Shown here one piece after another: positions 12,931 through 23,173 of a DNA stretch of 64,000 bases. The position numbers and the translations under genes were made by a program. Source of the DNA: Candidatus Marisimplicoccus framensis (GTDB lineage Bacteria; Bacteroidota; Bacteroidia; Flavobacteriales; Flavobacteriaceae); assembly GCA_905182065.1 (NCBI GenBank), contig CAJIZN010000001.1, positions 434,001 through 498,000 on the forward strand, written 5' to 3'. Under the pieces are notes generated by a model that saw only the letters and a program-made list of their open reading frames with translations, made no database searches and was not told where the DNA came from. Each line of letters starts with the position of its first letter. Position 1 is the stretch's first letter.

Positions 12931-14778
12931 TTATTCAAAATTTCTAAAACCACATTCAAAACAATAAGCAACTATATATCTTTCTTTTTCAGACAGGAAC
13001 ATCCTGTTCAAGCCGCTAATTTCATTCAATAAACCTTGGATTTGAGTCGGAACCATGCCCTGTATCAGTGAATTTAAATAATCCTCAAATTCAACCTCAT
13101 TATTATAAGAGAAAGCTTTATAGTCTTCTAGCTCAAGTTTTGTGACCATAGAATTAATAGCATCGTCTAAAGAACCTAGCTTATCGACTAAACCTAATTC
13201 AAGGGCTTTATCACCTCTCCATATTCTTCCACCAGCAACTTTAAGAACTTCCGAGAAGTCCATTTCTCTATTATTAGCAACCTTAGTAACAAAATCTTTA
13301 TAGAAGTTTTCTATACCTTCTCTGAATTGCTTATTAATCTCTTCATTCATTCCTCTTCTCACATCATAAATTTCTCCAGCTTTTGTCATGCTTATACCGT
13401 CATAATTAATCCCCGCCCATTTTGCTAATGGAGATAAATCTGGATAAACGCCGTAGACACCAATTGATCCTGTTAGAGTAGTATTTTCAGCCCAAATTTC
13501 TTCTGATGTAGTGGTTACCCAAACCCCGCCAGATGCAGCTATATCTCCCATGGATGTTATTACGGGCCTTCCCGTAGATTGAAACTCCTCCAAAGCATTT
13601 GTAATCATTGTAGACGCATAGACATCACCCCCTGGACTATTAACCCTTAGGACAATCCCTTTTACATTTTCATCATCTCTTGCTTTATTAATTTTTTTTA
13701 CAATGCCTCCTGAGCCAGCAGTATTGAAACCTATATTGCCAGTTACAATTGCTCCTTCAACATGAATAATAGCAATCTTGTTTTTTTCTTGAACTCTTTT
13801 TTGTTTATTGCTTATGTCTTCATCTTTTAGTGTAGACAGATATTCTCTTCCTGAAATTCCCTCAGGCCTCTCGTACTCCTCTTCACTACCATATTTTTCA
13901 ATCAGATAATTTCTTGTTTCTTGCTCTGACATCAGCTTGTCAACGAGACCAGTTGAGAGAGATGTTTCATTGTTGTCACCATTATTTTCAGAGACAAGTA
14001 AAGGGTAATTATCTCCGATATACTGAATTCTTCCTGACTCGAAGCCTCTCCCAATCTCCATTTTGCTTTTATATTTTTCCCAAATCGGGGTTATAAACTC
14101 TAACCAAGCAAACCTATCAGTTTCAGACATGTCGTTTCTTGTATAACCTTCGGGGCCTGATTTAAAATCACCTGCAGCATAAACATTCATATTAACTTTA
14201 ATGTTTTCAAAGAAATCTTTTTGATATAGCCTTACTCTGCTGAACCCAAATGGAAGCACTGGTTCATAAGTGTCTTTTTCCAAAATTATCTCAGTCGCTT
14301 GTGAAGCCATGAGGTATCCTGTAGTTCCCAGGCCGCTTGTAAAAGCAATAATCTCTTTACCATTTTCTCTTGCTTCATATAGAGCGTCTGCTATTTTTAA
14401 CGCAGAAGTGTAATAAGCGCTTAAGCCGTCAACATCAAGATAAATAGCTTTGAGATCATCGTCTGTTCCAGCATTTTTAATAATTTTTAAAAATTTTTCT
14501 AACTCAATCTGATTGATGGAGCTCTCAAAAATCTCAAATTCTTCAAAAGGATCATTTGTTAAAATTGCTTTATCCACAATCACTCCTTTTGGCTCTAAGT
14601 ATAAAATTTGATCCTCAGTCTCAACTTTATCAGATTCAAACAAAGACCCCCCCAGACTGAAAAGAAAACCAAATGTTATTAGCATTAAAAAAAGCACTGT
14701 AAGGGTATTTACAAAAAGCTTTCTAAGTTTTCCAAGAAGATTCTCTACAAACGAGATCACATTTTTAATTTTTTTCAT
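12931..14778 (-). CDS. sppA: Signal peptide peptidase SppA, 67K type
   Basis: 615 aa; IVLRVNSPGGDVYASTMI, TSMGDIAASGGVWVTTTSEEIWAENTTLTGSIGVYG. Confidence 0.93.
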   Translation of the reverse strand: MKKIKNVISFVENLLGKLRKLFVNTLTVLFLMLITFGFLFSLGGSLFESDKVETEDQILYLEPKGVIVDKAILTNDPFEEFEIFESSINQIELEKFLKIIKNAGTDDDLKAIYLDVDGLSAYYTSALKIADALYEARENGKEIIAFTSGLGTTGYLMASQATEIILEKDTYEPVLPFGFSRVRLYQKDFFENIKVNMNVYAAGDFKSGPEGYTRNDMSETDRFAWLEFITPIWEKYKSKMEIGRGFESGRIQYIGDNYPLLVSENNGDNNETSLSTGLVDKLMSEQETRNYLIEKYGSEEEYERPEGISGREYLSTLKDEDISNKQKRVQEKNKIAIIHVEGAIVTGNIGFNTAGSGGIVKKINKARDDENVKGIVLRVNSPGGDVYASTMITNALEEFQSTGRPVITSMGDIAASGGVWVTTTSEEIWAENTTLTGSIGVYGVYPDLSPLAKWAGINYDGISMTKAGEIYDVRRGMNEEINKQFREGIENFYKDFVTKVANNREMDFSEVLKVAGGRIWRGDKALELGLVDKLGSLDDAINSMVTKLELEDYKAFSYNNEVEFEDYLNSLIQGMVPTQIQGLLNEISGLNRMFLSEKERYIVAYCFECGFRNFE

Positions 14779-14810
14779 AATATTTTTAAATACAGCTCTA
14801 ATATAAACAA

Positions 14811-14833
14811 AAAGCCTCTCAAAGAGAGGCTTT
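14811..14833 (-). terminator. Strong hairpin AAAGCCTCTC-AAA-GAGAGGCTTT in a divergent intergenic region
   Basis: 10-bp perfect stem with 3-nt loop. Confidence 0.6.
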
Positions 14834-14865
14834 AAGGGTAGGCCTAAGGTCCTAAGTTCGAACTT
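14834..14865 (-). other. Possible tRNA 3'-end relic (T-loop-like GTTCGAAC then ...GGCCTACCC)
   Basis: Minus strand AAGTTCGAACTTAGGACCTTAGGCCTACCC sits directly before the terminator hairpin, as in the intact tRNA-Met at 15585-15658; no 5' half present. Confidence 0.25.
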
Positions 14866-14883
14866 TTTTAGAAAATTATTACT

Positions 14884-14891
14884 TAATTTTG
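14884..14891 (+). promoter_or_regulatory. -7 element TAATTTTG, 4 nt before ATG 14896
   Basis: TAnnTTTG then AGTT then ATG. Confidence 0.5.
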
Positions 14892-14895
14892 AGTT

Positions 14896-15546
14896 ATGAA
14901 AAAGTTACACGCATTGATTTTGGGAGCTACTGGGGCTACAGGAAAAGAACTGGTCAAATTATTATTAGAAGATTCTAATTTTAGTCAAGTTTCTGTATTT
15001 GTTAGAAGAAAAATTGATGTTGATCATAAAAAATTAACTGTACATAAAATTGATTTTTCTAGGTTAAACGAGTATAATAGTTTGATTAAAGGAGATATAT
15101 TGTTTTCTGCATTAGGGACTACAAAAAATGAAGCTGGAGGCAAAAAAGAACAATTTTTAGTTGACTATACTTACCAGTATGAGTTTGCAAAAATGGCATC
15201 CGACAATGGTGTTAATCATTTTTCTTTGGTCTCATCTATTGGTGCAAACAAAAATTCTTTCTTTTTCTATCCAAAAATTAAGGGTGCTTTAGAGTCTATA
15301 ATAAAGAGTTTAAAGTTTAATAAAATTCATATTTTTCAACCACCCTCTTTAATTAGACAGCCAGAATTAATTAGATCTGGAGAAAGATATAGTATAAACT
15401 TGTTACAATTAATAAACAAATTAGGTTGTTTAAAATCCTTAAAACCTATATCAGTTAAAAATTTAGCAATGAAAATTATTAAAGAATCACTTTTAAATCA
15501 AAAAGACGGTATAACTATTTATGAATCTAAGGATTTGTTCAATTAG
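14896..15546 (+). CDS. NAD(P)H-binding oxidoreductase (HTATIP2/semialdehyde-dehydrogenase-like Rossmann fold)
   Basis: ALILGATGATGKELVKLLLED; SALGTTKNEAGGKKEQFLVDY; FSLVSSIGANKNS. Confidence 0.82.
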   Translation: MKKLHALILGATGATGKELVKLLLEDSNFSQVSVFVRRKIDVDHKKLTVHKIDFSRLNEYNSLIKGDILFSALGTTKNEAGGKKEQFLVDYTYQYEFAKMASDNGVNHFSLVSSIGANKNSFFFYPKIKGALESIIKSLKFNKIHIFQPPSLIRQPELIRSGERYSINLLQLINKLGCLKSLKPISVKNLAMKIIKESLLNQKDGITIYESKDLFN

Positions 15547-15553
15547 AAAAAAT

Positions 15554-15580
15554 AAAACCCCTCAGTAAAGAAGGGTTTTA
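15554..15580 (-). terminator. Terminator downstream of tRNA-Met, possibly bidirectional
   Basis: AAAACCC...GGGTTTT hairpin between convergent CDS and tRNA. Confidence 0.55.
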
Positions 15581-15584
15581 AGGG

Positions 15585-15658
15585 TGGTCCCACCTGGACT
15601 CGAACCAGGGACCAAATGATTATGAGTCATCTACTCTAACCAACTGAGCTATAGGACC
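15585..15658 (-). tRNA. tRNA-Met (CAT anticodon; initiator, elongator or Ile2 not resolved)
   Basis: Minus strand GGTCCTATAGCTCAGTTGGTTAGAGTAGATGACTCATAATCATTTGGTCCCTGGTTCGAGTCCAGGTGGGACCA folds as a cloverleaf; anticodon loop CTCATAA. Confidence 0.95.
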
Positions 15659-15732
15659 GGTTAAGTGCGCAAATATACAATTTCACAATGTTTTTATAAA
15701 GCTTAAATTGAAATATTGTTTTTTATTTCGAG

Positions 15733-15740
15733 TACTTTTG
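15733..15740 (+). promoter_or_regulatory. -7 element TACTTTTG, 4 nt before rbfA ATG
   Basis: TAnnTTTG then AAAA then ATG 15745. Confidence 0.5.
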
Positions 15741-15744
15741 AAAA

Positions 15745-16107
15745 ATGGAAAGTCAAAGACAAAAAAAGATCTCTTCTTTATTACAGAAAGAAGTTGCCGA
15801 ATTAATTAGTTCAGACTTAAGAAGGGGTGGATCTAAGAATCTTATTATTTCTGTAACACGAGCACGTGTTTCATCTGATCTTTCACTGTGTAAAGTTTAT
15901 CTAAGTATTTTTCCTAGTGATGGAGCGCAAGAACAGTTAGCATTAATCAAACTTAATGCTCCTAAAATAAAACATGATCTTTCGAGAGTTCTTAAAAATC
16001 ATCTTAGAAAGGTGCCAGAGCTTGCTTTTTTTATTGATGATTCTCTTGACTATATTGACTCAATGGAAGACTCTCTTAAAAATCCAGACAATCCAATTAA
16101 AGGGTAA
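15745..16107 (+). CDS. rbfA: Ribosome-binding factor A
   Basis: MESQRQKKISSLLQKEVAELI...LIISVTRARVSSDLSLCKVYLSIFP; length and core match RbfA. Confidence 0.93.
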   Translation: MESQRQKKISSLLQKEVAELISSDLRRGGSKNLIISVTRARVSSDLSLCKVYLSIFPSDGAQEQLALIKLNAPKIKHDLSRVLKNHLRKVPELAFFIDDSLDYIDSMEDSLKNPDNPIKG

Positions 16108-17300
16108 TGTTTAAATCTTATATATACAAAATTGCAGTTCGTTATTTTTTCTCTAAAGACTCTAAGACTATTGTAAATAGGATAAATGGTTTTGCTTTTT
16201 TAATGATTGTTTCAGCTTCTTGCGTTTTACTGGTTGTTCTAAGTGCATTTGCTGGTCTTAAGGATTTTGGTTTAACATATACAAGCTCTTTTGATCCTGA
16301 CCTAAAAATTGTTCCAAAGACTGGAAGTTATTTTTATTTAAATAAGGAGTCTTTAGAACAAATAGAAAACTTGAGTTTTGTAGAAGAGGCCTCACCTGTA
16401 ATTGAAGAAAAGGTCGTTCTTTCTAATGAATTAAACTCTGGGGCAACAATATTAAAAGGTGTTGGGCCTGATTATTATATGACAGGTGTGTTAGACTCTC
16501 TATCGCTTATAGGTGTCTTTTCCCCTACAAAAGAAAGCTCTTTATATCTTGGTGCTGACCTTGCTTCTTCTTTAGAGGTTGTAATGAGTGAGGATTTTTC
16601 TTTACTAGCAACAGCCGCTAAGCAAAAATCAAAATCTTTATTTAGTTTTTCTCCTTTTAACTCAAAGAGACTTGAAATAGAAGGAATCTATCAAATAAGT
16701 TCGGATATAGAAAAAAAATATGCCTTTGCTCCCATAAAAACTCTTGCCTCTTTGACTGGTGTTAGTGATAACTACTTTACTTCTGTTGAGGTTATGACTG
16801 GATGGGTTGTTGATAAAATGGTTTTAGAGAAAGAGATTAACGACCTCTTTACTTCTGAGGTTGTAGTTTTAGATAAGAAAGACCTAAACCCTGCTCTTTA
16901 CAAAATGTTAAACACAGAAAACCTTGCTGTTTATTTGATTTTTTCTCTTGTTGCATTAATCTCTATGTTCAACCTTGTGGGATCTTTAACCATAATGATG
17001 GTTGAAAAAAAGAAGGATCTTCGTGTGCTTAAAGTTTTGGGTGGTCAAGAAGATGATTTTAATAAAATCTTTTTTACTCTTGGCGTTTTTACTTCTGTTT
17101 TTGGAGCATTGTTAGGTATTTTTATTGGTTGGGTGATTATTCTTGCTCAAAATACTTATTCCCTCATTTTAGTGCCTGGCACATCAATACCATACCCAGT
17201 TTCTTTAACATCTTTTAATGTTTTAGTGGTCTTTTTAACAATCTTTTTTCTCGGTCTTCTTACCTCTGCTTGGTCAACTCATAAAGGAAGTCGCTCCTAA
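16107..17300 (+). CDS. FtsX-like ABC transporter permease (LolC/E type)
   Basis: N-terminal IAVRYFFSKDSKTIVNRINGFAFL and C-terminal FtsX region VGSLTIMMVEKKKDLRVLKVLGG; directly follows rbfA. Confidence 0.85.
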   Translation: MFKSYIYKIAVRYFFSKDSKTIVNRINGFAFLMIVSASCVLLVVLSAFAGLKDFGLTYTSSFDPDLKIVPKTGSYFYLNKESLEQIENLSFVEEASPVIEEKVVLSNELNSGATILKGVGPDYYMTGVLDSLSLIGVFSPTKESSLYLGADLASSLEVVMSEDFSLLATAAKQKSKSLFSFSPFNSKRLEIEGIYQISSDIEKKYAFAPIKTLASLTGVSDNYFTSVEVMTGWVVDKMVLEKEINDLFTSEVVVLDKKDLNPALYKMLNTENLAVYLIFSLVALISMFNLVGSLTIMMVEKKKDLRVLKVLGGQEDDFNKIFFTLGVFTSVFGALLGIFIGWVIILAQNTYSLILVPGTSIPYPVSLTSFNVLVVFLTIFFLGLLTSAWSTHKGSRS

Positions 17301-18290
17301 GCAAGCTCTTTTTCGAAAAAACTTTTTTTAACACGATCTAGTTCTTGAAGTATTGTTGCTGGATCGTTTTCTGTTAATATTCTACTTTTAGTTTCTTTAA
17401 AGTTTGCAATCCCTTTAAAATAAGTTCCGTAATGTCTTCTAGTTTCTAGCACACCTAGAACATCTCCTTTCCATTCAAGCGCCATCTTTAGATGCCTTAT
17501 TGCCATCTCTGCTCTCTCTGCAATTGATGGTTCGTCTATTTTTTTTCCTGTTTGTAAGTAATGTTTAACTTGATTAAAAAACCAAGGGTTTCCAATTGAT
17601 GCTCTTCCAATCATTGCCCCATCTAGACCATATTCATCTCTCATTTCCTTTGCTTTTTCTGGACTGTTTACGTCTCCGTTTCCAAAAACAGGAATATGCA
17701 TTCTCTGGGTTATTCTTGATTTCTGCAATCTTTGTCCAGTCTGCATCTCCTTTATACATTTGAGCTCTTGTTCTTCCGTGAATAGATATTGCTTTTATTC
17801 CTACATCTTGTAATCTTTCTGCTACCTCAACAATTCTAATTGTTTTTTCATCCCATCCAAGTCTGGTTTTCACTGTTACTGGGAGATTGGTTCTCTTTAC
17901 TATTTCTTTTGTTAGGCTAACCATTAAAGGAATGTCTTTAAGTATTCCTGCTCCCGCTCCTTTACACACAACTTTTTTAACCGGGCAACCATAATTGATG
18001 TCTATTATATCCGGATTGGTTTTTTCAACAATATCAACAGCGCCAAGCATAGAATCAAGGTTTGATCCAAAAATCTGAATTCCAACAGGACGCTCTTTTG
18101 TATAAATGTCAAGTTTTTTTGTGCTTTTAGCTGCGTTTCTTATTAAGCCTTCACTCGATATAAATTCAGTATAAACAACATCCGCACCCTGCTCCTTACA
18201 TAAAGCTCTAAAGGGAGGGTCACTAACATCTTCCATGGGCGCTAACAGAAGGGGAAACGGTGGAAGTTCTATGTTGCCTATTTTAACCAT
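17297..18290 (-). CDS. dusB: tRNA-dihydrouridine synthase (frameshift at about 17695)
   Basis: LAPMEDVSDPPFRALCKEQGADVVYTEFISSEGLI, DINYGCPVKKVVCKGAGAGIL, ISIHGRTRAQMYKGDADW, then VFGNGDVNSPEKAKEM...GAMIGRASIGNPW in the other frame. Confidence 0.93.
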
Positions 18291-18294
18291 GTGA

Positions 18295-18302
18295 CAAAAT
18301 TA
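18295..18302 (-). promoter_or_regulatory. -7 element TAATTTTG, 4 nt before dusB ATG 18290
   Basis: TAATTTTG-TCAC-ATG on the minus strand. Confidence 0.5.
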
Positions 18303-18353
18303 ACAATTCTTGAATTTATTTAGGTCTTGTCTGTAAAGATTATACAAAGTAAG

Positions 18354-18361
18354 TATCTTTG
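18354..18361 (+). promoter_or_regulatory. -7 element TATCTTTG upstream of lepA
   Basis: TAnnTTTG; overlaps the upstream end of the ORF as given, so the real start is downstream. Confidence 0.5.
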
Positions 18362-18376
18362 TACAAAATATATAAC

Positions 18377-20176
18377 TTGTCAAACAACATACGTAACTTC
18401 TGTATTATAGCCCATATTGATCACGGTAAAAGTACACTTGCTGATCGCCTTCTTGATTTTACTGGGTCAGTTACTGATCGTGAGAAAAAAGATCAACTTC
18501 TAGATGACATGGAGCTTGAAAGAGAAAAAGGGATTACGATTAAGTCCCATGCTGTTCAAATGGATTACGAGGATAATGGTGAAAAGTTTATTTTAAACCT
18601 GATTGATACTCCTGGGCATGTAGATTTTTCTTATGAGGTGTCTAGGGCAATTGCTGCATGTGAGGGAGCTTTATTGGTTGTAGACGCTGCACAAAGTATC
18701 CAAGCTCAAACAATTTCAAACTTGTACTTGGCGGTTGATAATGATTTAGAGATTATTCCTGTTGTAAATAAAATAGACTTGCCCTCTGCAAACCCTGAGG
18801 TTGTTGTGGATGAAATTGTTACTTTAATTGGATGCAAGCCTGAAGAGGTTATTCTTGCTTCAGCAAAGACTGGAGAGGGTATTAAAGATATTATTCGTGG
18901 AATTATTGATCGTGTCCCTTCTCCTGAGGGAAATCCAGACATGCCTTTACAGGCTTTGATCTTTGACTCTGTTTTTAATCCTTACCGAGGTATTGAGACT
19001 TATTTCAAGGTTGTTAACGGTAAGCTTGCAAAAGGAGATAGAGTTAAGTTTCTTTCAACAGGAAAAGATTATGGTGCTGAAGAGGTTGGAACTTTAAAGC
19101 TTAGCCAGGTGCCTAGAAAAGTAATTAAAACTGGTGATGTTGGTTATTTAATTACCGGGATTAAAGACGCGAAAGATGTTAAGGTTGGAGATACTATAAC
19201 TCTAGCTAATGAAGCTTCTGTTCCTGCTATTGAGGGGTTTGAGGAAGTGAAGCCAATGGTTTTTGCTGGTATTTACCCTGTTGATACAGATGACTATGAG
19301 GATCTTCGCTCAAGCATGGAAAAACTTCAATTAAATGATGCCTCTTTGGTTTTTTCTCCTGAAAGCTCTGCGGCTTTAGGTTTTGGCTTTAGATGTGGGT
19401 TCCTTGGTATGCTTCATTTGGAAATAATACAAGAACGTCTCCAGAGAGAATTTAATATGTCTGTTATTACAACTGTTCCAAATGTTTCCTATAATGCTTA
19501 TGTAAATAAAGATCCTTCTGCAAAAATTTTAGTAAACAACCCTTCAGATCTTCCTGACCCTTCAAGTTTAAACAGAGTAGAAGAGCCTTATATCAACGCT
19601 ACAATTATAACAAAGTCAGAGTTTGTTGGTAATGTTCTTACTCTTTGTATTGAAAAAAGAGGTGAAATAAAAAACCAGCGATACCTAACTACTGAGAGGG
19701 TCGAATTAAATTTTAAACTACCTCTTGCAGAGATTGTTTTTGATTTTTATGATCGTTTAAAATCTGTATCTAAAGGTTATGCCTCTTTGGATTATACCCC
19801 AACTGGTTTTGTTGCCTCTAAACTTGTTAGGCTTGACATTTTACTAAACGGTAAACCTGTTGATGCCCTTTCTTCTTTAATTCATGTTGATAATTCACTA
19901 AGAGTGGGTAGGAAAATGTGTGAAAAACTAAAAGAACTGATTCCTAGACAGCAATTTGACATTCCTGTTCAAGCTGCAATTGGTGCAAAAATTATTTCTC
20001 GTGAAACAATTAAAGCTTTTAGAAAAGATGTTACAGCTAAGCTTTATGGGGGAGATATAACCAGAAAGAGAAAGCTTCTGGAGAAACAAAAAAAGGGAAA
20101 GAAAAAAATGAGAATGGTTGGAAGTGTTGAGATACCTCAACAAGCTTTTATGGCTGTTCTTAAAATAAACGACTAG
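18377..20176 (+). CDS. lepA: Elongation factor 4 (LepA)
   Basis: [57 protein letters not shown]; probable TTG start at 18377. Confidence 0.95.
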   Translation: MSNNIRNFCIIAHIDHGKSTLADRLLDFTGSVTDREKKDQLLDDMELEREKGITIKSHAVQMDYEDNGEKFILNLIDTPGHVDFSYEVSRAIAACEGALLVVDAAQSIQAQTISNLYLAVDNDLEIIPVVNKIDLPSANPEVVVDEIVTLIGCKPEEVILASAKTGEGIKDIIRGIIDRVPSPEGNPDMPLQALIFDSVFNPYRGIETYFKVVNGKLAKGDRVKFLSTGKDYGAEEVGTLKLSQVPRKVIKTGDVGYLITGIKDAKDVKVGDTITLANEASVPAIEGFEEVKPMVFAGIYPVDTDDYEDLRSSMEKLQLNDASLVFSPESSAALGFGFRCGFLGMLHLEIIQERLQREFNMSVITTVPNVSYNAYVNKDPSAKILVNNPSDLPDPSSLNRVEEPYINATIITKSEFVGNVLTLCIEKRGEIKNQRYLTTERVELNFKLPLAEIVFDFYDRLKSVSKGYASLDYTPTGFVASKLVRLDILLNGKPVDALSSLIHVDNSLRVGRKMCEKLKELIPRQQFDIPVQAAIGAKIISRETIKAFRKDVTAKLYGGDITRKRKLLEKQKKGKKKMRMVGSVEIPQQAFMAVLKIND

Positions 20177-21031
20177 TGAAACTGTACTCAATTGAAACTG
20201 GAAATTTTAAGCTTGATGGTGGTGCCATGTTTGGTGTTGTTCCAAAACCCTTGTGGGAAAAAACAAATCCTGCTGATTCAAAAAACAGAATAGAAATGAG
20301 TGCACGTTGTTTGCTTATTGAGGATGGTGATAAACTTATTTTGGTTGATGCTGGACTAGGCGACAAACAAAGCGAAAAGTTTTTTAGCCACTACTCCCGA
20401 TCCGGTGACGCCTCTTTGCTTAATTCTCTTAACTCTCGTTGGTTTTAGCCCAAACGACATAACGGATGTTCTGTTTACCCACCTTCACTTTGATCATTGT
20501 GGTGGAGCCACAAAGAGAGAGGGTGATAAAATTGTTCCTGTTTTTAAAAATGCTCGTTTTTATTGTTCTAAAAGTCATTGGGAGTGGGCAACTGTTAGTC
20601 CCAACCCAAGAGAGAAGGCTTCTTTTTTACAGGAAAACCTTTTACCTCTTATGGAGTCTGGTCAGTTAACACTTTATGATGGTGATGAAGATGGGGTTTG
20701 TCCTGAGCTTGGGCTAGACCTTCTTTTAGTAAATGGTCATACAGAAAAAATGGCTTTACCTAAAGTTAAATACCAGGGAAAAACTATCCTTTTTGCTTCT
20801 GACCTTGTCCCTACAGCTGGGCACATCCCTGTTCCTTATTTAATGGGTTATGATGTTAGACCACTTGTTACTATGGATGAAAAGTCCAGTATTTTAAAAT
20901 CTGCTGTTGAGCAAGACACCTTGCTGTTTATGCAACACGATCCATATAACGAAATTGTTGTTTTAAAAGACACTGAAAAAGGTGTTCGGTTAGATAATGG
21001 TATGTCTTTAAAAGAAGCTTTTGAATCGTGA
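20176..21031 (+). CDS. MBL-fold metallo-hydrolase (frameshift at about 20400-20450)
   Basis: DGGAMFGVVPKPLWEK, LILVDAGLGDK, then DVLFTHLHFDHCGGATKREGD in another frame. Confidence 0.88.
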
Positions 21032-21351
21032 AACCAATAAAGGGAAATAAAAAAATTGAGGCGTTGTTTAGTTCAGGAAAAAGATGTTCTTCTTCTTTTT
21101 TTCACTGCATTTTTGAGCTGGATGATTCCACAGAGAGTGGTTATGTTGTGTCGGTGCCTAAAAAAAACTTTCCAAGAGCCGTTGATCGAAACAAAGTGAA
21201 GCGATTAGTTCGTGAGGTTCTAAGAAAAAACGCAGATGTCTTTGGTGATGTTGGAGCGGGTAAGTTTATGTTTATTTATTCTTCTAATATGATTGCATCT
21301 TTTTTAGATATTGAAAAAGATTTTAAATCTCTTTTGAAAAAATTTTTTTAA
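21028..21351 (+). CDS. rnpA: Ribonuclease P protein component
   Basis: VSVPKKNFPRAVDRNKVKRLVREVLRKN is the RnpA RNR motif; about 107 aa. Confidence 0.92.
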   Translation: MKPIKGNKKIEALFSSGKRCSSSFFHCIFELDDSTESGYVVSVPKKNFPRAVDRNKVKRLVREVLRKNADVFGDVGAGKFMFIYSSNMIASFLDIEKDFKSLLKKFF

Positions 21352-21390
21352 TATTTATATTCGTATTTATAATGATTATAAATAACAATT

Positions 21391-22131
21391 GTGAATAGGT
21401 TTTTTTATCTCTGTGTTTTATTTTCCTCTTTATTTTATTTCCTCGTGCAGTAAGGGTCTGATGTGGATGTTGTAGAAATGAGTTTTCCTGAAACTGCAGA
21501 GATATATTTGTTAAACAATTTAGATCCTGGTTTTGTATATCCTGAAAATCTTCAATATCTGTCATCACGAGAAGTCAAGAGTAGTGTTTGCCTAGACATA
21601 AATGCACATATAGATGTTAGTATTACTAGACCTTCTGTTCCTGCTATTGTTGATCCTAGTAATCCTACTGCATTACACCTAACACTCAGGCGCCTCAGAA
21701 CAATGATGGCAGGTCTTGATAAGCCTTTACGTGCCCATACTTGTCATTCTGAACAAATAAATACGTTGATTGGTGGTGATTTTGAAAGTGGAGGCATTTC
21801 TTCTGATCAGGGTTTTGATGTTTCCAAAATTAGTAAGGGTGAGTTTAAGCTTCCTTTTTATAATGTCTGTATGGAGGTGGAAAATGTGGGGTCTTCTTCT
21901 GGTTTAGTTTTGCGTGAATGTGATAAAAACCCCAAACAACAATTTGTTTTTGAGGATGATGGTAAAATCAAGCAAGTGAATGATCTTAGTTTGTGCTTGA
22001 CTACTTCTGCAGATTATGGTTGGTATGGAGGTGGATACAAACCTATTTACATTGTTCGTGATTTATTTATGAGTGCTTGTAATCCCGCTTTTTCTGAAAG
22101 ACAAAGCTGGGGCTTAAGGTCGGTTAATTAA
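21391..22131 (+). CDS. Putative lipoprotein with ricin-B-like beta-trefoil domain, copy 1 (frameshifts in N-terminal region)
   Basis: Reading shifts restore VNRFFISVFYFPLYFISSC-SKGSDVDVVEM; C-terminal repeats VCMEVENVGSSSGLVLRECDKNPKQQFVFEDDGKI and LCLTTS...RQSWGLR (QxW). Confidence 0.6.
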
Positions 22132-22147
22132 TATTTATATTTACTAA

Positions 22148-22713
22148 TGAGGGTTTTGTCTATTTTCTTTTCCTGTCTAATTTTCTTTTCCTCCTGTGAC
22201 AAGCAATCCGAGGTTGATGCTTGTAGAGCCCCTTGAAGAAAGAGGTTTTGCTAGAAACAGTAGAGGTTTATTTGTTAAATAATTTAAACGATACAAGAGG
22301 TTTTTGTATAGATATGACTGGTTATAAAACCAACGCTGATGTTAATAAAGCTTTACAAACCCACTCGTGTTATTCTTACCAAGGGTCTGTGTCTGTTGAT
22401 CAGGGTTTTGATGTTTCCAAAATTAGTAATGGTGAGTTTAACCTTCCTTTTTTTAATGTCTGTATGGAGGCAGAAAGCGCAGAATCTTCTTCTGGTTTAA
22501 TTCTTCGTGGTTGTGATAAAAACCCTAAACAACAATTTGTTTTTGAGGATGATGGTAAAATTAAACCCGTTAATGATCTTAGTTTGTGTTTGACTGCATC
22601 TGATGACTATAGAGAGGGTGGTGGTGGTAGCCCTGTTCACTTAATACGTGACTTGTCTTTGCTTGCTTGTGGTGAGTTCTTTTTCTACAAGACAAGGTTG
22701 GGGCTTAAGGTAG
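22148..22713 (+). CDS. Putative lipoprotein with ricin-B-like beta-trefoil domain, copy 2 (frameshifts near 22232 and 22680)
   Basis: MRVLSIFFSCLIFFSSC-DKQSEVDACRAP then shift into ETVEVYLLNNLN...; C-terminus restores RQGWGLR* at 22713; close paralog of copy 1. Confidence 0.6.
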
Positions 22714-22714
22714 G

Positions 22715-23173
22715 TTAATTAGTTTTTTTATTATAATACATTGCACAGTGGGGTATGCCGTCCTCCATATATCTCTCTCCTCTATACTCGAAACCTAGGT
22801 CTAAATAAAATTTTTCTAAGTATGCTTGTGCTGATATTTTTATCTCTTTTTCTTCAAAGTTTCTTTCACAAACCTCCATGCACTTTTTAACAAGTTCTTT
22901 TCCGTAATCATTCCCTCTTTCCCTTTCTACGACAGCCACCCTTCCAAACCCTGGGTTGTTTGGATAGTAATCTCCTTTGTTAAAGATTCTTCCATAAGCC
23001 ATTAGCTTGCCTTTTTTAAACCCTGATAAATGAATTGCTTTATAGTCTTTATCGTCAAAATCATTATAGAGGATCTCTTGCTCCACAACAAACACCTCAC
23101 ACCTTAATTTAAAAATTTCATAAAGCTCTTTTGTGTTTAAATCAGAAAACTTTTGCTCTTTCCACTCAATCAT
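22715..23173 (-). CDS. GNAT family N-acetyltransferase, ElaA-like
   Basis: MIEWKEQKFSDLNTKELYEIFKLRCEVFVVEQEILYNDFDDKD; GFGRVAVVERERGNDYGKELV. Confidence 0.88.
   Translation of the reverse strand: MIEWKEQKFSDLNTKELYEIFKLRCEVFVVEQEILYNDFDDKDYKAIHLSGFKKGKLMAYGRIFNKGDYYPNNPGFGRVAVVERERGNDYGKELVKKCMEVCERNFEEKEIKISAQAYLEKFYLDLGFEYRGERYMEDGIPHCAMYYNKKTN

Noticed and set aside
15852-15868. CACGTG core inside rbfA as a further parS site
   Set aside because: Flanks (CGAGCACGTGTTTCA) do not match the parS arms
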